Assembly (NCBI RefSeq): GCF_037081775.1
Contig: NZ_JBAMHQ010000004.1
Coordinates: 1-37,263, forward strand
Direction: 5' to 3'
Length of the DNA stretch: 37,263 bases
From: Haladaptatus sp. ZSTT2
Lineage (GTDB): Archaea; Halobacteriota; Halobacteria; Halobacteriales; Halococcaceae
The notes beneath the pieces were generated by a model, which was not told the origin of the DNA, did no database searches, and saw only the letters and a program-made list of their open reading frames with translations. The translations under genes were made by a program, and so were the position numbers. Of the stretch, positions 32,387 to 37,263 are shown piece by piece. Positions within the stretch are counted from its first letter, which is position 1; each line of letters starts with the position of its first letter.

Positions 32387-33229
32387 TTAGACAGAGTTCC
32401 ATTCATCGGGAAAGTCTAGCCAATTGCCACTCCAATCAAACCCGTGAAACTCAGGACCTTCGTCAGTCACATCAACCATACCCAGACTGTGGAGAAGACG
32501 AAACATATCCGCATTTGGATTATTGACGAGGAAATGTGAGTCACCTCCAGTAACATCATTTCGCCATGCTTCAACGAATCCGGAGCCGATACCTCGTCGC
32601 CGGAACTCTGGGAGAATATATAATTGTCCGAGTTCAGGATGGTCCTTCTTTAAATTCCAAGTTATATAACCAACACAATAGTCTTCGGTAAAGCAGAGAT
32701 AGGCGTTCGTACTGTCCGGACTATACGCGTTGAAACTGGAATCTTTCGCCCGAGCCTCAAGATTGAGCAAATCGGTTGCAAACTGCTCGCGGTTCGTCTC
32801 TGTTTGCTTCATCCAATAATTATCACCAAATGTGATTGCTATGGACTCCACTGACCGATCATTTAACACCCAGTCGGTGGAAAGCATGTTCTTAATCGAT
32901 TGCGGCCCGTCCTCAGTCTGAACTGCAAGAATTTGGTGGCACTTACTACAATAATACGTTTCCCAGTCAACAATTCGAATGCGATTCTCTTGGATGAAGG
33001 AGATGTCGGTTCCGCACGCATCGCACACCACAGCTGTACACGTCTCTCCGAAATGACCACTAACATGGAAGCTGTTTTCGCAGGTCTCACAAGTCACCTC
33101 GCCGAACGACTCAGTAAAGACAGTCTCCCCGCAATCTGGACACCTAACCGCAGGTACTTGTGTGGTGGTCGGATTACCCGACCCGAATTTCTTGGTTCCA
33201 TTTAGAATTCCCATATAGAACTCATTCAT
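32387..33229 (-). CDS. GNAT acetyltransferase fused to two zinc ribbons
   Basis: A 280-aa protein. Residues 30-50 hold CPDC...CETC and residues 69-97 hold CDAC...CSKC, two zinc ribbons. The C-terminal half is a GNAT domain: strand CVGYITWNLK, motif A GQLYILPEFRRRGIGSGF (201-218), whose R/Q-x-x-G-x-G/S loop binds acetyl-CoA, and a last part with NNPNADMFRLLHSLGM. Zinc ribbons suggest a nucleic-acid or protein target. It is convergent with the restriction-modification gene (61-bp gap). Acetylated substrate unknown; some toxins (TacT, AtaT) are also GNAT enzymes but lack ribbons. Confidence 0.75.
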   Translation of the reverse strand: MNEFYMGILNGTKKFGSGNPTTTQVPAVRCPDCGETVFTESFGEVTCETCENSFHVSGHFGETCTAVVCDACGTDISFIQENRIRIVDWETYYCSKCHQILAVQTEDGPQSIKNMLSTDWVLNDRSVESIAITFGDNYWMKQTETNREQFATDLLNLEARAKDSSFNAYSPDSTNAYLCFTEDYCVGYITWNLKKDHPELGQLYILPEFRRRGIGSGFVEAWRNDVTGGDSHFLVNNPNADMFRLLHSLGMVDVTDEGPEFHGFDWSGNWLDFPDEWNSV

Positions 33230-33291
33230 TGGGCTGGTGTAACTTTTTTGTAGACGAGTAATGTTGTGTCCGCAGATTTATTGAACGGTTA

Positions 33292-33402
33292 GTTCTGAGC
33301 AATGCAAATTGATTTAAAACGCGTCCATGTTAAGGTGGACAGCTGGTTCCTACACCAGACCGAGTTCAACAAACTTTGAACAACGACGTGAAACTCAATC
33401 TT
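33292..33402. terminator. Cluster of short hairpins between two minus-strand genes
   Basis: Three inverted repeats lie downstream of the 276-aa gene: GTCCA/TGGAC near 33326-33343, GTTCAA/TTGAAC (33364-33369, 33376-33381) and ACTCAA/TTGAGT near 33392-33405. No long T-run follows. They may end transcription or stabilise mRNA; no other content is seen in this 218-bp gap. Confidence 0.3.
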
Positions 33403-33447
33403 GAGTAACGCTGGAAAGACAAAGTAACAATTTGCGCGAATGGATGT

Positions 33448-34278
33448 CTATTTTGAAAGTAATTCAGTGAGGTTACTTTCACCTTGACGTTCTAATTTAC
33501 CTGAGAACACGGTCTCAACCTCTGTGTTTCCAAGTATATCATCATGGAATAGTAATATTTTCACAAGCAATGTCTCAGATGGGTCAATCTCATTCAATAT
33601 TTCTTCAGTTGTGGAAGTACCCAATAGAAATATTTCTTTAGATTCGTCGTCGAATTCGTCAATGGCATACTGGAGCTCTGCATTGAACTTTGATGTTTTA
33701 CCTGCCTCCAAAATTGCACCGCTCCCAATTTTGCCACCTGATGAAGGGGGTTGTACTGGTGATTTGAACGGGCGTGGGCCGGTTGGACTGGGATAGCGTA
33801 AATAATCTTTAATTGGCATATAGAATGAGTGTTCTCCCTCATCTATCTCTACCGAAATTTCACATTCGACTTGAATATTTTTTGAAAGTCCATTTCCTTT
33901 ATTCGCTAATTCAATTTCAATAACGTCAACCCCATCAATGTATTCGCACTCCCAGTCAAGAATTTGAATAGCAGGCTTGTGATTTGCATCCATTGAGAGT
34001 TGCTGATTCGTTTGGATACTCACGATCTTTTTCTGCAACTTGTTCTGCTCGCTTATCTCTCCTTTTTGTTCAACCGCAACATCCAGCAGCCGAGTATAAA
34101 CGAAAAGGAGGCCGAGCGATAGAAGAAGTGACATTATTGTACTAGTTACGTCAATCCAAGTATTGGCTGAATACCGCGTGAAATATGGAAGTACAAGCGC
34201 AATTGAGATTCCAACTAAAATAATAAACCCGATAAGAATCACCCACCAACTTTCTCTAAACTCACTTTTTGGGTTCAT
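33448..34278 (-). CDS. Two-span membrane protein with large soluble domain
   Basis: A 276-aa protein. Spans at about residues 10-31 (WWVILIGFIILVGISIALVL) and 43-62 (DVTSTIMSLLLSLGLLFVYT), then a short coiled coil (VEQKGEISEQNKLQKKIVSIQ) and a beta-rich domain to the end. The soluble domain resembles the SMODS-associated or CARF-less membrane sensors in form only; no family is recognised. AT-rich and alone in its transcription unit. The domain faces the cytoplasm if the N-terminus does (two spans). Confidence 0.7.
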   Translation of the reverse strand: MNPKSEFRESWWVILIGFIILVGISIALVLPYFTRYSANTWIDVTSTIMSLLLSLGLLFVYTRLLDVAVEQKGEISEQNKLQKKIVSIQTNQQLSMDANHKPAIQILDWECEYIDGVDVIEIELANKGNGLSKNIQVECEISVEIDEGEHSFYMPIKDYLRYPSPTGPRPFKSPVQPPSSGGKIGSGAILEAGKTSKFNAELQYAIDEFDDESKEIFLLGTSTTEEILNEIDPSETLLVKILLFHDDILGNTEVETVFSGKLERQGESNLTELLSK

Positions 34279-34383
34279 TACCTAACTTGACGAGTTATTG
34301 AACGATAGCTTTGAGCCACATTGCTTCATTTCTCCACTCATCTCAGCCTGAAAAGTAAATGCCAGAAATCTCTAAGTTCAAAT

Positions 34384-34482
34384 CTAAACCTGTGTAAATA
34401 CCAACGTGAAGAACAGCACAGCAAGCACGAGGAATGCCATCACGAAAAGCAACGTCAGTCGAGTCGCCGTCTCAACACGCAT
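34384..34482 (-). CDS. 32-aa single-span membrane microprotein
   Basis: A short frame 7 nt after the repressor gene: MRVETATR followed by a long hydrophobic helix (LTLLFVMAFLVLAVLFF) and a short end. The single span with a basic N-terminus is typical of small haloarchaeal membrane peptides. It is likely co-transcribed with the repressor. It could be a holin-like, toxin or signalling peptide; only the membrane span is supported. Confidence 0.45.
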   Translation of the reverse strand: MRVETATRLTLLFVMAFLVLAVLFFTLVFTQV

Positions 34483-34489
34483 CTAAGAA

Positions 34490-34744
34490 TCACTCATTCA
34501 GCTCGGAGGCGTCGAGGTCGCCAGCAAGATACGCCTCTCCTTTTCCTGAGATTTCGTATTTCCCGCGCTCAATTTTCTCAACCAGCCCGTGAGAAGTTAG
34601 CTCTGATAGACGTTTTGAGACGCCTTCACGAGACCGTTCTAAGTTGAAGGCGATAATTGAGGGTGAGAGAACAAGCTGTGAGGAGTGGAGAACCTCCAGT
34701 ATTTGGTCGTCAAATGGAGTCATCCACTCGGCACGCTTGCGCAT
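34490..34744 (-). CDS. Winged-helix repressor (phiH1-type)
   Basis: An 84-aa protein from ATG 34744; an in-frame GTG at 34756 is the alternative. MRKRAEWMTPFDDQILEVL leads into a helix-turn-helix (LSPSIIAFNLERSREGVSKRLSEL) and a wing (LVEKIERGKYEIS). This is the haloarchaeal winged-helix group that includes the phage phiH repressor. It lies beside two copies of the palindrome ACTAATTAGT, which are its likely operators, and beside a structured leader for genes on the other strand. It probably holds the element in a silent state. Confidence 0.75.
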   Translation of the reverse strand: MRKRAEWMTPFDDQILEVLHSSQLVLSPSIIAFNLERSREGVSKRLSELTSHGLVEKIERGKYEISGKGEAYLAGDLDASELNE

Positions 34745-34799
34745 GAATTTGGCCACTCTGAGTGCATCTTTAACGATACCGATATGTCAATGTAAAACT

Positions 34800-34830
34800 A
34801 CTAATTAGTAATTTGAATTCACTAATTAGT
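34800..34830. promoter_or_regulatory. Two-site palindromic operator (ACTAATTAGT twice)
   Basis: The perfect 10-bp palindrome ACTAATTAGT occurs at 34800-34809 and 34821-34830; starts are 21 bp apart, two turns of the helix, so two dimers would bind on the same face. The spacer carries GAATTC. It lies between the divergent repressor gene and the plus-strand promoter at 34837, only 6 bp from its TATA box, so binding would block that promoter and may autoregulate the repressor. Confidence 0.75.
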
Positions 34831-34836
34831 GGATAG

Positions 34837-34845
34837 TTTTATTAT
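34837..34845 (+). promoter_or_regulatory. TATA box of the structured leader transcript
   Basis: TTTTATTAT; a transcript would begin near 34866-34870, just before the first of three hairpins. Directly next to the operator pair. Confidence 0.5.
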
Positions 34846-34865
34846 CTTACTCTATAGACTGACTG

Positions 34866-34975
34866 TTCACGGAAGCTACACGCGGGCCTAACTGCTTGTT
34901 GGGTCCAGTACGAAAATGCGGACCCGATGTTGCACCATCGGTCCGCGGAAGCCTCCGTAATCACGGTACGGAAGC
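34866..34975 (+). ncRNA. Candidate structured RNA or long leader
   Basis: Three hairpins follow each other: GGGCCTAAC/GTTGGGTCC (34884-34892, 34898-34906, two G-U pairs), GCGGACCCGATG/CATCGGTCCGC (34918-34929, 34936-34946, one bulge) and CCGT/ACGG (34954-34957, 34962-34965). The word GGAAGC appears three times (34871, 34947, 34970), between or beside the stems. No coding sense is seen. It could be a free small RNA or the 5' part of the PadR mRNA. Confidence 0.4.
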
Positions 34976-35041
34976 ATGAATGCCTACCACTACTCGGGGC
35001 ATAAAAGCCTCGGCACGACGACTGCAACGCACCCAACCACC

Positions 35042-35063
35042 CAGTTTCACTTTCACTCACCCC
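35042..35063 (+). promoter_or_regulatory. CAGTTTCAC motif, copy 4 (before the PadR genes)
   Basis: The best copy, CAGTTTCACTTTCACT followed by CACCCC. About 14 nt further on, CTTTTACG (35077-35084) could be a TATA box for a transcript starting near the ATG at 35105. Confidence 0.5.
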
Positions 35064-35104
35064 ACTTGGACGTCTCCTTTTACGGGAAAGTCCATCAGAA
35101 TGGA

Positions 35105-35200
35105 ATGAACATGCCGTCTCTACTGTTGAACGACGACCAAGTGACGACGCACGGGCCACAAACCACTCTCTCCACGATTCTCGGAGGTGTCAACGCATGA
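35105..35200 (+). CDS. Possible 31-aa leader peptide of the PadR operon
   Basis: A short frame MNMPSLLLNDDQ... starts 21-28 nt after CTTTTACG, the spacing of a leaderless gene, and its TGA overlaps the ATG of the PadR gene (ATGA). GGAGG lies within its end for reinitiation. A longer frame starts at 34976 but would run through the promoter motif. It may be only a leader that couples translation. Confidence 0.35.
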   Translation: MNMPSLLLNDDQVTTHGPQTTLSTILGGVNA

Positions 35201-35529
35201 GTGTCGAAACCCCTGACGAACAGACGCCACTTGATATCGCGGTGGCGCTCACGCAGTTCCGCGAACACATCCTCTACGTCGTCGCCGACTACGACGAACC
35301 ACCCCACGGACTCGCCATCAAAGCCGACCTCGAAGCCATCTACCACGCAGAGGTCAACCACGGCCGCCTCTACCCCAACCTCGACCAGCTCGTAGACGAC
35401 GGCCTCCTCGAAAAAGGCGCACTCGACCGGCGCACCAACTACTACGAACTCACCGACCTCGCACGCCGCGTGCTCGCGGCCAAGCACGACTGGGAGGCAA
35501 CCAAACTCCACGGAGTGCAGGTGCCATGA
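35197..35529 (+). CDS. PadR-family winged-helix regulator
   Basis: A 110-aa protein with the PadR signature: helix L-T-Q-F-R-E-H-I-L-Y-V-V-A near residues 18-30, GLAIKADLEAIYHAEVNHGRLYPNLDQLVDDGLLEKG (winged helix, 38-74), a D..RTNYYELT wing and a final helix. PadR proteins are dimeric transcription factors, widespread in haloarchaeal plasmids and viruses. GGAGG precedes the ATG by 7-8 nt. It overlaps the next gene by 4 nt. Likely controls the element's lifecycle with the repressor nearby. Confidence 0.85.
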   Translation: MSVETPDEQTPLDIAVALTQFREHILYVVADYDEPPHGLAIKADLEAIYHAEVNHGRLYPNLDQLVDDGLLEKGALDRRTNYYELTDLARRVLAAKHDWEATKLHGVQVP

Positions 35530-35729
35530 GTGACGTATTTGCGTATCTTGATGAGCGCATCGAGGAAATTGAATCAGATGAGCGACTGAAGTACGAGAAC
35601 GCGGACGTCGTTACGAACGCTCCCCTCGCCTTACACCAGGTCAGTCAAAAGCGGGCTCTGCGCGAACTCCGTTCTGTAAGAGCCCAGCTCGAAACATATC
35701 GCGAGGATTGCGATGGAGGCGATCGATAA
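35526..35729 (+). CDS. 67-aa helical hypothetical protein
   Basis: ATGA overlap with the PadR gene; its TAA shares a base with the next ATG (TAATG). The sequence is an acidic helical hairpin (YLDERIEEIESDERLKY and SQKRALRELRSVRAQLETYRED), probably a coiled-coil or helical bundle adaptor. Short proteins of this shape between PadR and integrase are common in haloarchaeal elements. Function unknown. Confidence 0.7.
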   Translation: MSDVFAYLDERIEEIESDERLKYENADVVTNAPLALHQVSQKRALRELRSVRAQLETYREDCDGGDR

Positions 35730-35920
35730 TGTCCGAGGGCTACGAACGCGGGCGAGCCTACGTCCGCGAAAACAAAGACGACCTCGTCCACATCCTCCGC
35801 CACGGCAGCAACGTGGACGTCCGCGCCTACGCCTACGCAGTTCTCAAACGCTACGGCAGCAAGCGCGATTTCGAAGAAGTCCGCAGAGAACTCGACCGCG
35901 TCGAGGAGGTCGAACTCTAA
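35729..35920 (+). CDS. 63-aa hypothetical protein
   Basis: Begins at ATG 35729 (MSEGYERGRAY), shared with the TAA of the previous gene; a start at 35708 would overlap more. It is helical with a repeated-armadillo look (VHILRHGSNVDVRAYAYAVLKRYGSKRDFEEV) and an acidic end. Its stop overlaps the convergent integrase gene by 4 bp. No known function. Confidence 0.7.
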   Translation: MSEGYERGRAYVRENKDDLVHILRHGSNVDVRAYAYAVLKRYGSKRDFEEVRRELDRVEEVEL

Positions 35921-37191
35921 TGACCGCGACCGCCACTGCCGTCCCACTCGTCCAACGCGGCCCGGAATCGAGACGCATCATCAGCCAAGTCCGGCCGCGC
36001 CTCAAGCACCGTCAACAGGTCTTGGGCACGCTCGACATCATCGAGCAAGCCGGGGTCATCCCTGATGAGCCGCATGACCGCCGTCCGCAGGCGTTCCTCG
36101 CGCTTGCGCATTGTTTCGGCCGCACCCGGCTCGGTCGCCTGACCGCACCACACGCAGAACTCCTCTTCACGGGGCGTCTCGCGACTACACCGCGGGCACT
36201 CGATGGGAGCAATCGGGTCTGGCTCGTCCTTCGACACGTCGATGCCGTGGATGCGAGCGAGTTCGTTGTCTGCGGCCTTCCCGAACACCGAGACGTAGCG
36301 AGAGGCGACCTGACTGCCGCGCTTCCACCCGTGGTGGTCTTCGATGGTCGCCTGATTGATGCCGTGACTCGCCAACCAGCTCGCAGACGACTTCCGGAAG
36401 TTCGTGAACGTCACCGGCTTACGCACCTCTGCCCGGTCTGCTGCACGCTGGAGGATCTTCGCCGCTGCATTGTAGCTGATACCCTCAGCCTTCCCAATCT
36501 TACTCCAGAGCGGGCAGGACGGGTTGTCCTTTCCTGGATGGTCCTGCAGCCAGCGTTGGAGGTACGGAACGGATGGGATGAGCGTGATGGTGCGACGACC
36601 GACTTTGCCATCGACGGTGATCTGCAGGCCGTGTTCGTGGTCTGTGACGTCGCCCACGTCGAGGTTTCTGATTTCGCCACTCCGTGCCCCCGAATCCCAC
36701 GCAACCGCGATGAGCGCCGCGTCACGGCTGTTACGACACTGCTTGACCATGGGGAGCACGTCGGCTTCCCAGTGGAGCATGTCGCCGGGCTTCGGCGCCG
36801 GGTCGTAGTTCTTCGAGGTACCACTCGGAATCCACTCGATGCTCTCGGTTGGTTCAGTGCCGTTCTCGTCGCTCGCTCGACGACCGAACACACGGAGTGC
36901 GACTCGGTAGTCCCGATTGGTCTCTTCGTTGTCGTAGGTTCGATTGATCCAGCGGACGATCTCCTCTGCAGCGTCCTTGTTCTCGAGGGCGTCTGCGAGC
37001 ACGCCGACTTCTTCGGCCATGAGCGTACAGTGGCGGAGGAGTTTGACGTGGCGGTGGTCGCTGTAGACGGTCTTGAGGAGGTACATCTCGTCGCTGAAGG
37101 CGATGAGTGCCTCTCGGTCGGGTTCGTTGATGTCTGGGCTCTTGTCAATGCGGTCTCTGAGGCGCTCAATCTCAGCGGCTGGGTCGGCCAT
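35917..37191 (-). CDS. int: Tyrosine integrase with C-terminal zinc ribbon
   Basis: A 424-aa site-specific recombinase. N-terminal core-binding domain about residues 25-110. Catalytic domain: R170 in GARSGEI, K196 in the beta hairpin, box II NFRKSSASWLASHG with R266 (the usual His is Asn264), H286/H287 in DHHGWK, and the nucleophile Y299 in ASRYVS. A C-terminal zinc ribbon (C332/C335 and C346/C349) is typical of haloarchaeal integrases of this type. It lies directly beside attR with its own promoter, so it should carry out integration and excision at the 15-bp repeat. Transcribed away from the repeat. Confidence 0.9.
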   Translation of the reverse strand: MADPAAEIERLRDRIDKSPDINEPDREALIAFSDEMYLLKTVYSDHRHVKLLRHCTLMAEEVGVLADALENKDAAEEIVRWINRTYDNEETNRDYRVALRVFGRRASDENGTEPTESIEWIPSGTSKNYDPAPKPGDMLHWEADVLPMVKQCRNSRDAALIAVAWDSGARSGEIRNLDVGDVTDHEHGLQITVDGKVGRRTITLIPSVPYLQRWLQDHPGKDNPSCPLWSKIGKAEGISYNAAAKILQRAADRAEVRKPVTFTNFRKSSASWLASHGINQATIEDHHGWKRGSQVASRYVSVFGKAADNELARIHGIDVSKDEPDPIAPIECPRCSRETPREEEFCVWCGQATEPGAAETMRKREERLRTAVMRLIRDDPGLLDDVERAQDLLTVLEARPDLADDASRFRAALDEWDGSGGRGH

Positions 37192-37212
37192 GAGAGTACC
37201 AAGGAAAATGTC

Positions 37213-37224
37213 CCTATTAAATAC
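37213..37224 (-). promoter_or_regulatory. TATA box of the integrase gene
   Basis: On the minus strand GTATTTAATAGG, with its core TTTAATA 24-30 nt before the integrase ATG; a leaderless mRNA is expected. It is inside the element, so integration does not separate promoter and gene. Confidence 0.6.
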
Positions 37225-37248
37225 TCGGATGTGGACAAGTGCTGTTTG

Positions 37249-37263
37249 TCCCTCCTTTGGCTT
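37249..37263 (+). repeat. Right attachment-site direct repeat (attR core)
   Basis: TCCCTCCTTTGGCTT, identical to positions 1-15. It lies 58 bp beyond the integrase start, the usual place for an att site. The window stops exactly at its end, so the extent of any further identity cannot be judged. Confidence 0.75.

Larger units (their letters stand above)
1..37263. mobile_element. Integrated haloarchaeal element (provirus or plasmid), attL to attR
   Basis: The window starts and ends with the same 15 bp. A tyrosine integrase gene lies immediately inside the right copy, and the content is almost wholly of mobile-element type: integrase, MCM helicase, winged-helix and PadR regulators, a P-loop ATPase, a long block of membrane and surface proteins, methyltransferases and nucleases. 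No housekeeping gene is seen. Excision between the repeats would give a circle of 37,248 bp in which integrase and left operon diverge from the att site. It could instead be a circular plasmid opened at this point; sequence outside the window would decide. Confidence 0.75.

Noticed and set aside
34976-35200. 74-codon frame before PadR
   Set aside because: Its first 40 codons run through the CAGTTTCAC motif and a TATA-like site and have His/Thr-rich low-quality composition; only the last 31 codons are kept as a possible leader.
1-37263. Capsid, portal, terminase or tail genes of a tailed halovirus
   Set aside because: None seen; the ATPase lacks a terminase nuclease domain and the structural-type proteins are membrane proteins.

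Overview
The window looks like one complete mobile element of a halophilic archaeon (Halobacteria). Most proteins are strongly acidic (rich in D and E). Genes are packed with ATGA/GTGA overlaps, and several promoters are TATA boxes about 25 nt before a start codon (leaderless style). MCM, PadR and AbrB-like proteins of haloarchaeal type are present. The same 15 bp (TCCCTCCTTTGGCTT) occurs at both ends, and a tyrosine integrase gene lies next to the right copy. The window therefore runs from attL to attR of an integrated element or plasmidial provirus whose circular form would be about 37.25 kb. The repeat can be read as the 3' end of a tRNA gene with U73, possibly tRNA-Cys; this is inference.

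Layout. (1) 0.1-3.8 kb, plus strand: seven genes joined by 4-nt overlaps (four tiny zinc-knuckle proteins, a hypothetical protein, a PD-(D/E)XK nuclease-like protein and a 656-aa protein with a helix-turn-helix). (2) 3.8-4.6 kb: non-coding, AT-rich, with hairpins and an AATAAGGCC inverted repeat. (3) 4.6-7.4 kb, plus: a GHKL (MORC/Hsp90-type) ATPase and an HNH endonuclease in one operon, probably a defence pair. (4) 21.1 down to 7.6 kb, minus: a 13.4-kb gene train. In transcription order it encodes a secreted membrane-anchored protein (505 aa), five small membrane proteins, a 577-aa membrane protein, a soluble protein, a P-loop ATPase, a small protein, a 1171-aa repeat-bearing surface protein, a small membrane protein and an MCM helicase. 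This looks like a module for making an enveloped particle (pleolipovirus-like or plasmid-vesicle-like) coupled to replication.

(5) 21.4-24.9 kb, mixed: an AbrB-like regulator, zinc-ribbon proteins, a short second tyrosine recombinase, a D12-class adenine methyltransferase and small proteins. Three of these genes follow a shared TTTCACTTTCAC-type motif. (6) 25.0-27.8 kb, plus, very AT-rich: a four-gene cassette (Panacea/YwgA-like protein, membrane protein, nuclease-like protein, large unknown protein), the best candidate for an undescribed system. (7) 27.8-28.6 kb: decayed sequence with two frameshifted genes. (8) 28.7-32.3 kb: a single-chain type IIG restriction-modification enzyme. (9) 32.4-34.3 kb, minus: a GNAT enzyme fused to zinc ribbons and a membrane protein. 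(10) 34.4-37.2 kb: control and integration region. It holds a 32-aa membrane microprotein, a winged-helix repressor, a two-site palindromic operator, a structured leader RNA candidate, a PadR regulator, two small proteins and the integrase.

How it fits together (inference): the integrase and the repressor/PadR region decide between integrated and active states. The MCM replicates the circle and the long membrane-protein operon may package it. The GHKL-HNH pair, the AT-rich cassette and the restriction-modification enzyme are cargo that protects host and element. No tRNA, rRNA, CRISPR array or intact insertion sequence was seen.
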